DNA of 25,656 bases from Devosiaceae bacterium. Its GTDB lineage: Bacteria > Pseudomonadota > Alphaproteobacteria > Rhizobiales > Devosiaceae. This document shows, piece by piece, positions 16,531 to 24,558 of this stretch (positions within the stretch are counted from its first letter, which is position 1; each line of letters begins with the position of its first letter). Position numbers and translations under genes: made by a program. The DNA lies in NCBI GenBank assembly GCA_021648585.1, contig JAKISM010000013.1:1-25656 (forward strand), read 5' to 3'. The notes beneath the pieces are model-generated. The model did no database searches. It was not told the DNA's origin and worked only from the letters and a program-made list of their open reading frames with translations.

Positions 16531-16700
16531 TGCCTTTGTCCCTTTGTTTTTTGCTGATTGCAACCACCACATTCAAAGCTCTTGGAGCATGTGCTTGTAC
16601 CGCAGGTTCTTTGAATGGGAGTGCGTCCTAAAATAACACCGATGGCAAGACCCAATGTTGAAATTACAAAAATTACCAATACCAAACCAAAAAAAGCCAT
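16527..16700 (-). CDS. nqrM: NqrM, Na+-NQR maturation factor (DUF539 family)
   Basis: This small gene of 57 codons has an N-terminal membrane helix (FFGLVLVIFVISTLGLAIGV, residues 3-22), the family motif LGRTPIQRTCG, and four cysteines at C33, C38, C44 and C47. NqrM is needed to assemble Na+-NQR, probably by delivering iron for the Cys4 cluster between NqrD and NqrE. A strong ribosome site (AGGAGG, 7 bases from ATG) precedes it. It lies 11 bases after apbE and overlaps the CBS gene by ATGA. The Cys spacing is more compact than the usual form, but position and architecture make the call secure. Confidence 0.88.
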   Translation of the reverse strand: MAFFGLVLVIFVISTLGLAIGVILGRTPIQRTCGTSTCSKSFECGGCNQQKTKGQRQ

Positions 16701-16711
16701 TTATATTCCTC

Positions 16712-17692
16712 CTATATAACGATATATCGCGAAAATTGATTTGACATGATTTCCGATATTCCTGAAGGCTCACGGATCAAGAACAATACTGCAATTCCCT
16801 CTTGCTCGGCAAGGGCAAGCCCTGTTTTGCTTCCCATAACCATAAATGCCGTTGCCAACGCATCAGCCTGCATAGCCGTTTCACAAATTACTGAAACTGA
16901 GGCCACACCATTTGAAAGTGGCAATTCTGTTTGCGGGTCAATGATGTGGTTAAAAGAAATACCACCCTCCTTACCGCCATTAACCGCATCCCCCGAGGTT
17001 GCGAGCGCCACCCCATCAAGCTTAACAATTCGCTGGAATGCGCTCGGATCGCCACTAATGCTCTGTATTCCTACTTGCCATTGTCGCCCTTGTGGATGAT
17101 GTCCGCGCGCAAGAACCTCTCCGCCTGCTTCTAGCAGATAGGAGGTTACATTGCGTGCTGATAAAATATCTGCCATTCGATCAAGTGCATAACCTTTAGC
17201 GATACCGCATAAATCCAGTGAAGCTTGAGGAATAGTTTTGCGTAATTTATTTTCTCTAAATTGAATGCTCTGATATCCTGTGATCGAGGAACCAGTAATC
17301 GGACCAAATCCAAACCGCCCGACCAAAGGGCCAACCGTAGGGTCAAATGCGCCATTAGTGAGCCGTGCTATACGTAGGCTTTCATAAATCACTATTCCCG
17401 TTTCAAGAGAAATTGGATGCCAATCAGTGTCAATCGCACCATTCAGACGGCTGATCTCTGATGTGTTTTTAAAGGGTGACATTGCATTGTCCACCGAAGC
17501 AATCACTGCTTCAATAGCTATTTTTATTTCTAACGCATCTATTTGAAAAGGCAAAACGGCTCGCCACCAGCTACCAAATGCTAAGCCGCCGATGATTTTT
17601 GTTTCTTTTGTTTCTGTGGCCAACGAAGGTAGCACACCAGACAGCAAAGTGCTGCTAGCGCCTAACATCAGGCTTCTACGACTTAAAATCAT
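16712..17692 (-). CDS. apbE: ApbE, FAD:protein FMN transferase (flavinyltransferase)
   Basis: ApbE attaches FMN through phosphoester bonds to threonines of NqrC and NqrB in the periplasm. The 326-residue protein begins with a Tat-like signal (SRRSLMLGASSTLLSG; R5R6). It has the ApbE motifs DLCGIAKGYALD (160-171), LLEAGGEVLARG (176-187), FNHIIDPQT (247-255; H249, D252) and ETAMQADALATA (271-282), which bind FAD and Mg. GGAGGGG lies 7 bases before the ATG, and the gene overlaps nqrF by 17 bases. Its place in the operon fits flavinylation of NqrC. The NqrB in this operon has no visible acceptor threonine. Confidence 0.95.
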   Translation of the reverse strand: MILSRRSLMLGASSTLLSGVLPSLATETKETKIIGGLAFGSWWRAVLPFQIDALEIKIAIEAVIASVDNAMSPFKNTSEISRLNGAIDTDWHPISLETGIVIYESLRIARLTNGAFDPTVGPLVGRFGFGPITGSSITGYQSIQFRENKLRKTIPQASLDLCGIAKGYALDRMADILSARNVTSYLLEAGGEVLARGHHPQGRQWQVGIQSISGDPSAFQRIVKLDGVALATSGDAVNGGKEGGISFNHIIDPQTELPLSNGVASVSVICETAMQADALATAFMVMGSKTGLALAEQEGIAVLFLIREPSGISEIMSNQFSRYIVI

Positions 17693-18917
17693 TGTCTACC
17701 CCTCCGAAATCATCATTAAAAATATTTTGCTCACTCACGCCGATGTCTTTTAGCATTGATAAAACTGCTTTAATCATCAATGGCGGCCCACAAAGATAAT
17801 ATTCGCAATTCTGCGGTGTGGGGTGCTGTTTTAGATAGTATTTATATACAACCTCATGGATAAAACCAGTTGCTCCTTGCCATTTGTCTTGTGGCTTTGG
17901 TTCAGACAGTGCAACCGTCCAAGTGAAATTATTATGCTCGGGCACAAGAGAATTAAATTCATTCTCGTAAAAAAGCTCCATCTTATTTCTTGCTCCATAC
18001 CAGTAAGAAATTTTGCGTTGGGTTTTTTGTCGCTCCAACTGATCGTGAATAATGGCTCGCAATGGAGCCATGCCAACACCACCACCGATAAATATCATTT
18101 CTTTTTGTGTTTGCGTTGCACCAAAATCTCCGTGAGGGCCATCTATCCTGACCATATCGCCAACTTGCAAGCTAAACAAATAGGAAGAAACCATCCCTGG
18201 CGGCGCTCCCTTGATTGTTGGCGGTGGCAGGGCTAATCGGACGTTGAAAATAATTTTGCCATGATCGGCCACTCGGTTAGCTAAGGAATAGGCGCGCCTT
18301 ACTTCCTTCTCACATTCAGAGGTTAACCCTCTTAAGTTTTTTTGTCTCCAGATGTTTTCATACTCTTGAGGAATAATAAAATCCGCAAAACTCACTTTAT
18401 GAGCTGGGGCAGTTACTTGCATGTAACCTCCGGCGCGGAGGCGAGGTGATGCTCCTGTCGGCAATTCCAGAACAATCTCGCGAATGAAGGGTGTGAGAAA
18501 GATTGTTGAAATTACTCTACATTCCCAGCTTTCAACATCAAACAGATTTTCTGGCACCTTCACGTCCATATCGTCACGAATTATAACCTGACACGCAAGC
18601 CGAACGCCTTTGCGCAATTCACTTCGAGCCAGATTAGCAGCTTCAATAGGTAAAACCCCTTCATCTCCATTTGGCACAATAACTCGACATAGGCCGCAAG
18701 TGCCTGCTCCAGCACATGCTGAAGGAATTAGTATATTGTTATCGTGCAAAACCGTTAGCAATTTTTGTCCGCTTAAGGTTTGTATTTTTTGATCTTCGTT
18801 GATGGTAATGGTGACTTCTACTTGTTGTAAAATGAAATACCGTGCCGCCATAACCATTAGGATTAGCGACATTACGATCAGTGTGAATAAGGCGATACCA
18901 AGAAGAATGTCACTCAA
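17676..18917 (-). CDS. nqrF: NqrF, NADH-oxidising subunit of Na+-NQR
   Basis: NqrF accepts electrons from NADH on FAD and passes them to a [2Fe-2S] cluster. The 413-residue protein has an N-terminal membrane helix (residues 4-28). A ferredoxin domain follows, with C68, C74, C77 and C109 (CAGAGTCGLC, then ACQ). The FAD-binding domain has RAYSLAN and the NADH-binding domain has FIGGGVGMAPLRAI and CGPPLMIKAV. Length and domain order are normal for the family. The ATG overlaps the nqrE stop (ATGA, 18914-18917). Confidence 0.97.
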   Translation of the reverse strand: MSDILLGIALFTLIVMSLILMVMAARYFILQQVEVTITINEDQKIQTLSGQKLLTVLHDNNILIPSACAGAGTCGLCRVIVPNGDEGVLPIEAANLARSELRKGVRLACQVIIRDDMDVKVPENLFDVESWECRVISTIFLTPFIREIVLELPTGASPRLRAGGYMQVTAPAHKVSFADFIIPQEYENIWRQKNLRGLTSECEKEVRRAYSLANRVADHGKIIFNVRLALPPPTIKGAPPGMVSSYLFSLQVGDMVRIDGPHGDFGATQTQKEMIFIGGGVGMAPLRAIIHDQLERQKTQRKISYWYGARNKMELFYENEFNSLVPEHNNFTWTVALSEPKPQDKWQGATGFIHEVVYKYYLKQHPTPQNCEYYLCGPPLMIKAVLSMLKDIGVSEQNIFNDDFGGVDNDFKS

Positions 18918-19516
18918 GGCGCACCTCCAGTAGCAAAAGCAGAAAAACTTAGCGACATCAAACCTGTTATGATGAAGGCGATGCCCAACCCCTGTAACCC
19001 TTTTGGGATATCGCTGTATTTTAAGCGCTCTCGAATAGCGGCGAATGTGATGATAGCCAATGCCCAGCCAACTCCGCCGCCAAGACCATAGATCATGCTC
19101 TCAGCAAAACTATATTTGCGCTCGACCATGAACAGACTTGCACCAAGTATTGCACAATTCACTGTAACAAGCGGCAGGTATATCCCAAGTGTATGGTGAA
19201 GTTTAGGAGTGTAGCGCTCTAGCGTCATTTCCATGATCTGAACCATTGCTGCAATAACTCCGATGAAGCTGAGCAGTTTTAAGAAGCTGAGGTCAGCTTC
19301 GGGTAGCCCAACCCATGCCCATGCACCCTCAATTAAAAGTAATTGGAAAATTAGATGATTAATAGGAACTGAAATCGCCTGCACAATAATTAGCGTAATT
19401 CCTAGCCCCAGTGCTGTTTCGAATTTTCGTGATACAGCAAGGAATGTGCAAATACCCAGAAAAAAAGATAGGGCAAGATTTTGCTCAAAAACCGATGTAA
19501 AAAAAAGGTCTATCAT
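18914..19516 (-). CDS. nqrE: NqrE, membrane subunit of Na+-NQR
   Basis: NqrE is one of the paired six-helix subunits that hold an intramembrane iron-sulfur cluster and form part of the Na+ pathway. The 200-residue protein keeps both cluster cysteines, C23 (FLGICTFLAVS) and C121 (VTVNCAILGA). It shows the inverted membrane topology typical of NqrD, NqrE, RnfA and RnfE. GAGGAAG precedes the ATG. It overlaps nqrD upstream and nqrF downstream by ATGA. Confidence 0.96.
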   Translation of the reverse strand: MIDLFFTSVFEQNLALSFFLGICTFLAVSRKFETALGLGITLIIVQAISVPINHLIFQLLLIEGAWAWVGLPEADLSFLKLLSFIGVIAAMVQIMEMTLERYTPKLHHTLGIYLPLVTVNCAILGASLFMVERKYSFAESMIYGLGGGVGWALAIITFAAIRERLKYSDIPKGLQGLGIAFIITGLMSLSFSAFATGGAP

Positions 19517-20178
19517 GGCTTCCTCACATCATTAGAGGAAAGAATAGAAAATTCGGGTTCTTCTATTTGTTCTGCTTTGTAGCTACGAATAATCCATATT
19601 AAAAAACCAAGAATGAAGAAAGCGCTAGGAGCTAAATACATCAAACGCAAGGGCTGAAACCAGCCGCCATTCTCTATCAGTGGCAGGATTTGATATCCTA
19701 ATAATGTGCCAGCTCCAAATAACTCGCGAATGGCACCAACAATCAGCAGGATCATGCTGTAGCCCAAACTATTTCCCAATGCGTCAAGAAAGCTCGGCCA
19801 GACTGGATTTTGTCGAGCAAATGCTTCAGCTCGCCCCAGCACCATACAATTAGTTACTATCAGACCAACAAAAATTGACAGTCGCTTGCTCATCTCAAAA
19901 GCAAAGGCGCGCAAAAGCATGTCCATCACAATCACAAGAGATGCAATGATTGTGATCTGGATAATCAGTCGGATAGATGTCGGGATATGCTTGCGGATAC
20001 TACTTATCGCTATGCTAGAAAGAATTAGAACCACGCTTAATGCCCCTGACATGGTCAGCGCTGTTGAAAGCGAAGTAGTAACAGCTAGTGCTGAACATAT
20101 ACCAAGGATTTGCAGAGTTATTGGATTAGTTTTGATTAGAGGATCAGTTAGATGTTTTAGGGGTTGTTTCATATTCAT
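19513..20178 (-). CDS. nqrD: NqrD, membrane subunit of Na+-NQR
   Basis: NqrD is the partner of NqrE. It contributes C28 (LGICSALAVTT) and C111 (VTNCMVLGRAEAFA) to the shared membrane iron-sulfur cluster. The 221-residue protein has six predicted helices, with GNSLGYSMILLIVGAIRELF a recognisable family stretch. The ATG at 20178 overlaps the nqrC stop (ATGA). A second ATG at 20172 sits 6 bases after AAGGA and may be the real start, which would remove two residues. Confidence 0.95.
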   Translation of the reverse strand: MNMKQPLKHLTDPLIKTNPITLQILGICSALAVTTSLSTALTMSGALSVVLILSSIAISSIRKHIPTSIRLIIQITIIASLVIVMDMLLRAFAFEMSKRLSIFVGLIVTNCMVLGRAEAFARQNPVWPSFLDALGNSLGYSMILLIVGAIRELFGAGTLLGYQILPLIENGGWFQPLRLMYLAPSAFFILGFLIWIIRSYKAEQIEEPEFSILSSNDVRKP

Positions 20179-20981
20179 TCCTTACTAGCGCGAAGTTTTG
20201 CAAGGAACGGGCCAAAGCCATAATCTCCTAGCCAGAAATGTAGCATGTTTGATATGCCGTTACTGGTACGTGTAGCGCCAGAAATGCCATCAACCTCAAA
20301 AGGGCCAACCGCCTTGTCGCGCACCACTGAAATTTTTATTTCACCATTTTCATCTGCAAGCTGTTTACCGGGCCAAAGTGCCAGCCACTCAGCCTCCTCA
20401 ATTCGTGCTCCAATTCCTGGTGTTTCACCTTGTTCATAAAAAGTAAGCCCAGCAATTGTGTTAATATCAGCCTCTAATGCCAAATACGCATAGAGCATGG
20501 ATTGATAGCCAACGCCGCGCACAGGTAGCACCACGAGTTGAATATCGTCATCCTTGCGAAGAATAAAAACTTGCGCATAATCTTCTCGCCGCTTTATTCC
20601 AGCGACGTCAGCCTCAGCGGGGATAGTAGAACTAAGTGTTGGGTCGCGTGCAGCCTCGCGCTGGTCAAAGGTTGTAGGGTCGATAGTAGTGGCAAATTCA
20701 CCGCTGGCTAGATCAACAACATGAATTTCTATAAAATTCACTCCAGCATCTGCTAGAATATTATCCATTCCCGGAAGTGAGGCGATTATTGCTGATAAAC
20801 TCGCCTGACGTTCTTTTTCTAAGTTAGCAACGTGGAAAGGGCGTAGTGTAACCGCTGTGAACGAAACAATTATTGAGGCAGTAAAAATAACTAAAAAGGC
20901 AATAACCAGAGTTTTGGTCAAATTGTCGTTTGGTAAAGCAAGTAACCGTCGCCACCAGTTGAACGGGTTTAAATCAGGCAT
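20175..20981 (-). CDS. nqrC: NqrC, FMN-bearing subunit of Na+-NQR
   Basis: NqrC is anchored by one N-terminal helix (about residues 26-48) with a periplasmic domain carrying covalent FMN. The acceptor motif is intact: DGISGATRTS, with the threonine at about residue 237 of 268. The frame extends upstream to 21029, but the ATG at 20981 has AGGAGG 8 bases before it and gives the normal start MPDLNPFNWW and length. The gene overlaps the nqrB end by 8 bases and nqrD by ATGA. It is a clear substrate for the ApbE encoded downstream. Confidence 0.95.
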   Translation of the reverse strand: MPDLNPFNWWRRLLALPNDNLTKTLVIAFLVIFTASIIVSFTAVTLRPFHVANLEKERQASLSAIIASLPGMDNILADAGVNFIEIHVVDLASGEFATTIDPTTFDQREAARDPTLSSTIPAEADVAGIKRREDYAQVFILRKDDDIQLVVLPVRGVGYQSMLYAYLALEADINTIAGLTFYEQGETPGIGARIEEAEWLALWPGKQLADENGEIKISVVRDKAVGPFEVDGISGATRTSNGISNMLHFWLGDYGFGPFLAKLRASKE

Positions 20982-21801
20982 CTGGTCGCCTCCTTGCATA
21001 TGTGTTTTGCAACACAACAAGAGTATCAATCAAAGGCGAAAATATGCTGGCAAGCAGAATGGCTGGAATGAGAGCATCTGCCCCAGTTGGCATGGTTGCG
21101 GCTTGAGTAAACACCCAAGCTAAACCGCCAATTAGCAGTCCATTTATCCAGCGCCCAAGATTTGTTGAGGCTGAACCTACAGGGTCACATGCAAGAAATA
21201 CTATGATAAATATAAAACTAGCACTTACCATTTCTACTTGGATAATCTGGCCTCGTAGTAATCCTACGCCTATCAGTCCGACTAGAATTCCCACAATTAT
21301 CCTCCAGGAAATCAATCGTGCTGTGACAAGAAGTATAGCTGATGGCAAGGTTGCAATTGCAAACCAAGGGCTTGGTTCTGCAAAAGATGTTCCGCTAAAA
21401 GAGAATGTTAAAAACATTAAAGCCACTATAGCTGGATTTAAGAAACCAAACCCTCGTCCGCCGAAAATTTGTTCACCAATGATTATGCCGAATGATAGAG
21501 CAAGAATAATCTGCCAGTAAGAAACTGTTTCGCCAACAAAAAGTGCAAAAACTATTGCGATTATGAACCCCTCCCAGCCCAATTTTCGCTTTCTTAAAAA
21601 GGAAAATATTATCTGCCAACTTAGTACAACAATAATGGAAAGCATTACGACAGTGAAAAGCGCTATCCCCTTATCAAGCAAAGCAACGCCTAGAGGAGGG
21701 AGGAGGCAGAGCAATGTAACAAGCGCTATCCGCTTAGCACTCCAAACACTGCGCAGATATGGAGGGTTGATAAAATAGTGTTTTTTAAAAGGTAATTTCA
21801 T
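20974..21801 (-). CDS. nqrB: NqrB-like membrane subunit, lacking the FMN-attachment segment
   Basis: NqrB normally has about 410 residues, ten helices, riboflavin, a quinone site and an FMN on a threonine in an SGAT motif. This protein has only 275 residues. Family landmarks are present: GEQIFGGRGFGFLNPAIVAL (110-129), ISWRIIVGILVG (164-175), ACDPVGSASTNLGRWINGLL, and ANLFAP-like ASIFSPLIDTLVVLQNTYARR. Between NPA (122-124) and SWRI (165-168) only about 40 residues remain, and no SGAT-type threonine is seen; the extended periplasmic segment is missing. N-terminal loops are also short. The start is ATG 21801, sharing one base with the nqrA stop; a GTG at 21804 is possible. The frame is intact and tightly coupled, so this looks like a variant, not a wreck. 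Confidence 0.9.
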   Translation of the reverse strand: MKLPFKKHYFINPPYLRSVWSAKRIALVTLLCLLPPLGVALLDKGIALFTVVMLSIIVVLSWQIIFSFLRKRKLGWEGFIIAIVFALFVGETVSYWQIILALSFGIIIGEQIFGGRGFGFLNPAIVALMFLTFSFSGTSFAEPSPWFAIATLPSAILLVTARLISWRIIVGILVGLIGVGLLRGQIIQVEMVSASFIFIIVFLACDPVGSASTNLGRWINGLLIGGLAWVFTQAATMPTGADALIPAILLASIFSPLIDTLVVLQNTYARRRPDA

Positions 21802-23024
21802 CACATTTCTTCCCTTAAACTATCAAGAGCTAGTCGTAGCAAGGCGGAATAATCAGTCCTGCTGGAGCAAAGATAAGAAAGAAGCGCCACGTCCTCCTCT
21901 AACAGATCAAGGCAGCCCAGCTTGTGTGCTGTTTCCCAGTCACCAACAGCTAAAGCTCGCATTAAAGGAATTGGTAATATATTTTGAGGCATCACCGTTT
22001 CAAAAATTTCACTGGGCAGGATTGGTGCCAAAATTGCCTCGTCTGGTTGCAGCAAAAAACCAATGCGTGGCTTGCTCGATAAATCGGGCATCACGGATAT
22101 TTGTGTGTCATAATGGCCAAGATAAGTTGATGCTCGGCCAGAGAGTATAGATCCAGAAATTATTGAGAATTCACCATCCTTTAATTCGCCATCTAACAGA
22201 TCTATTAAATTAGCACCTCGCTGTGTTCGTAAAAGGCGTGGGTTGCGAATCATAGGGCCAGCAACTGAAATAATTCGCTCAGCACTAAGCTGCCCGCTAA
22301 GGAAAAGATGGCCGATAGCAATGACATCTTCATACCCAATCTGCCAGACAGATTTACCAGATAGTCCAAGACAGTTAAGGTGTGTGCCTGGCAATCCTGC
22401 AGGGTGTTTTCCGCTGAACGTTGCATAACGGATATGCTTATTTTGATGTTTTGAAAGTTGCGAACCTGCGGCATGGCAAACCAATACTTGCCCTTGGTTT
22501 AATTTTGCAAGGACATCTAAGCCTTGTGCAAAACTTTCTTGTGCTGTTTGCAAGATGATAGCTGGATCCGCTGCGAGCGGATTGCTATCCATTGCAGTCA
22601 CAAGGATAGCTTGAGCCTGTGCCTCTGGATCAGGGATATATCCAAAAGGGCGCGTTTTAAAAGCCGTCCAAAGACCACTCTTAAGCAGAACCGTGCGCAC
22701 TTCTTTTGTGATATCAAAAGAAATAGCTGACATGCCTTTGCAAGTGATAATTATAGAATCAAGATTTTTGCGATGCGTGTGATTGATTTTGCAAACTATA
22801 CCGCAAGCTGGTGCGCTAAATATTATTTCTGGTCGGTTTCGATCTCTAAATAAAGGTTCACCTATTGCGACCTGGTCGCCAAGTTTAGTAAGTGCTTCAA
22901 AGCGGATACCATGAAAATCCCTGCCAGACAGCGCAACACAGGATATTTTAGACCCGTTTTCAATAACCTGCCTGGGCGCTTCAGAAGCTGAAATGTCCAG
23001 ACCTTTCCCGATGGTAAAGTCCAT
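21801..23024 (-). CDS. nqrA: NqrA, soluble subunit of Na+-NQR
   Basis: NqrA is the cytoplasmic subunit lying on NqrB. The 407-residue protein is slightly shorter than the usual 445 or so. It begins FTIGKGLDISASEAPRQVIE, the family N-terminus, and has the barrel-sandwich motif FSAPACGIVCKINHTHRKN. Later landmarks are LGLSGKSVWQIGYEDVIAIG and ISVAGPMIRNPRLLRTQRGA. GAGGA lies close before the ATG. This is the first gene of the nqr operon. An FNR-like box lies about 180 bases upstream. Confidence 0.94.
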   Translation of the reverse strand: MDFTIGKGLDISASEAPRQVIENGSKISCVALSGRDFHGIRFEALTKLGDQVAIGEPLFRDRNRPEIIFSAPACGIVCKINHTHRKNLDSIIITCKGMSAISFDITKEVRTVLLKSGLWTAFKTRPFGYIPDPEAQAQAILVTAMDSNPLAADPAIILQTAQESFAQGLDVLAKLNQGQVLVCHAAGSQLSKHQNKHIRYATFSGKHPAGLPGTHLNCLGLSGKSVWQIGYEDVIAIGHLFLSGQLSAERIISVAGPMIRNPRLLRTQRGANLIDLLDGELKDGEFSIISGSILSGRASTYLGHYDTQISVMPDLSSKPRIGFLLQPDEAILAPILPSEIFETVMPQNILPIPLMRALAVGDWETAHKLGCLDLLEEDVALLSYLCSSRTDYSALLRLALDSLREEM

Positions 23025-23467
23025 GTCCTCACGATCCGCTGCAGTTTGGGAGCGTATTCAGAGTGCTTCTAACCGCAGCTACTGCTCTCGAAATTACATT
23101 AATATTACCATGACCTAAGAAGATTGCAAATGAATTTTGCTACATAGATAGAGTTAAATAGGTTGCATCTGTTCCCGTGATCTATGGACAAACATATTGA
23201 TAACAATCATTGATCTCAAGGTAAAAGCTAAAGCATTATGACAGACAACATCACACTGGATGCGAGCGTGACATGCGCAGATGTTAAATTATGCCCAATA
23301 TCCTGAATAACCGACCAAATTCCGCCTCAATGATATCATAGATAATACGAACTGATCAGATACCGCATTGAATATAAACAGGCTTAGGAAAAAAGTCGCT
23401 CATGCTGATGTTATATATAAATGCAACCCTATCCAAGGGACAAAACCGACACTGTATAGGTCCATGT
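23025..23467. other. Upstream region of nqrA up to the IS element
   Basis: This 443-base region has no convincing gene on either strand; all frames are broken by stops. It should contain the nqrA promoter, reading toward lower coordinates, and holds an FNR-like palindrome at 23197-23210. The part from about 23230 to 23467 looks like degenerate sequence, but I cannot assign a source. Confidence 0.5.
23197..23210 (-). promoter_or_regulatory. FNR/anaerobox-like site upstream of nqrA
   Basis: TTGATaacaATCAt matches TTGAT-N4-ATCAA at 9 of 10 defined positions. It is centred about 180 bases before nqrA. If functional, it would place the NQR operon under the same oxygen control as nitrate respiration. 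No clear -10 element at the class II distance was found, so this rests on the palindrome alone. Confidence 0.4.
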
Positions 23468-23480
23468 TGTTTGAGACACT

Positions 23481-24491
23481 TCATCCACCTTTTTGGGTAT
23501 TTTTAATATATGCCATTGGAGTTAATCCTGCAAGGGCGTGATGTGGTCTGTATGTGTTGTATTTTTGCACGGCTTTTTGCAATTCAAAGCGCATTGCTCC
23601 GATGCTGTCAGCCAGTATTTTTCTGCAATAATAGAATTCTTCTTTGAAAGTTCTATTTCCACGCTCAACACCGCCATTGTATTTAGGTCTGCTTGGCGGC
23701 AGGACACTGAGCGGTATGTTCAAATCCTCACATACCTGTTCAAATTCGGCCATGAATTCGGAGCCACCATCGACCTGTATTGATTTGATTTTAAACGGTG
23801 CTTTGTCTATGAGTTCTTTTAAGAACCGCTTGGCAGAAGATGCTTTGGCGTGAGAATATACTTGAGCATGGATAAATTTGGATTTTCTTTCCCATGCTTG
23901 GAAATGCTTTACGGTGATGCCATTCTTTGTCACCGTCATGTGGTCAATCTGCACTCGTTCGCCCATTTTTATGTTTTCATACGCCTTGTACACCCAGCGT
24001 TTGGCGTGAGAATTTCGGAAATTACGCGTTCGTCTGGCTCTTGGTGCCGAGCGTGATTTGGTGATTATGCCTTTGGTAAATAGGGTTTTCAATATGCGCC
24101 CGACTGTACTGGCGCTCATGGTTTGTCCATGATCACGGCGCAAGACAATAGCAATCTTATCCTTGCCCCAGGTCTGATTTTCTCGGCGGATACGCAATAC
24201 AAGCTGCTTTTCTGCTTCACCCCACTTGGGTTTATTGAGTATTTGAGGTCGTTTTGATGGCGGCATAATGCCGCGTGCAAGCCTATTCAAAACATCTCTA
24301 TAACGGTAATAACTGGCTCTGGATATGCCGACAAATTCAGCACATTTCTTATCACTAACACCCTCGGCTTTTAACGATTGCCACTTGCGCACTACATCGG
24401 CGTGTTTAGCCCTGTAGACATCCAAACATTCTTGTGTACGAGCCCAAGCATATAATCTATAAACGTTTTTGTGTAGATATTTAATCTGCAT
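23481..24491 (-). CDS. DDE transposase of an IS481-like element
   Basis: This 336-residue transposase has an N-terminal helix-turn-helix region (about residues 30-75; KKCAEFVGISRASYYRYRD) and a second DNA-binding stretch (about 95-150; NQTWGKDKIAIVLRRDHG). The integrase core carries the DDE residues in RVQIDHMTV, IQVDGGSEFMAEFE and PKYNGGVERGNRTFKEEFYY. All three acidic residues and the full length are present, so it may be active. GAGGAAG lies 5 bases before the ATG and is one arm of an 11-bp inverted repeat. Assignment to IS481 rather than another rve-type family is from overall architecture. Confidence 0.86.
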   Translation of the reverse strand: MQIKYLHKNVYRLYAWARTQECLDVYRAKHADVVRKWQSLKAEGVSDKKCAEFVGISRASYYRYRDVLNRLARGIMPPSKRPQILNKPKWGEAEKQLVLRIRRENQTWGKDKIAIVLRRDHGQTMSASTVGRILKTLFTKGIITKSRSAPRARRTRNFRNSHAKRWVYKAYENIKMGERVQIDHMTVTKNGITVKHFQAWERKSKFIHAQVYSHAKASSAKRFLKELIDKAPFKIKSIQVDGGSEFMAEFEQVCEDLNIPLSVLPPSRPKYNGGVERGNRTFKEEFYYCRKILADSIGAMRFELQKAVQKYNTYRPHHALAGLTPMAYIKNTQKGG

Positions 24492-24492
24492 A

Positions 24493-24543
24493 ACTACTTC
24501 CTCTAGTTGGTTGTTGTTTCAAACCCATTCTGGAGGAAGTAGT
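24493..24543 (-). promoter_or_regulatory. Hairpin able to mask the transposase ribosome-binding site
   Basis: On the minus strand, ACTACTTCCTC (24543-24533) is followed after 29 bases by its exact complement GAGGAAGTAGT (24503-24493). The second arm contains the Shine-Dalgarno sequence of the transposase and ends one base before its ATG. An RNA that starts outside the IS would contain both arms and fold, hiding the ribosome site. An RNA starting inside the loop would lack the first arm. This is the arrangement known from other IS elements that resist read-through transcription. Confidence 0.6.
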
Positions 24544-24558
24544 ATAAACAAGCAAAAA

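Larger units (their letters stand above)
23468..24550 (-). mobile_element. IS481-like insertion sequence, about 1083 bp
   Basis: The left end TGTTTGAGACACTTCATCCA (23468-23487) and the reverse complement of the right end, TGTTTATACTACTTCCTCCA (24550-24531), form an imperfect terminal inverted repeat (about 14 of 20 matches; TGTTT, ACTTC and TCCA shared). One intact transposase fills the element, with its stop codon inside the left repeat. No matching target duplication is obvious in the flanks (left ...TCCATGT, right AGCAAAA...), so the ends may be off by a base or the element may mark a recombination junction. Confidence 0.75.

Noticed and set aside
16573..16773. 66-codon minus-strand frame over the nqrM region
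   Set aside because: It is a shadow in a different frame; nqrM (16527-16700) has the strong ribosome site and the Cys4 motif.
18610..18792. Open frame on the plus strand inside nqrF
   Set aside because: It is antisense to the ferredoxin domain of nqrF and has no features of its own.
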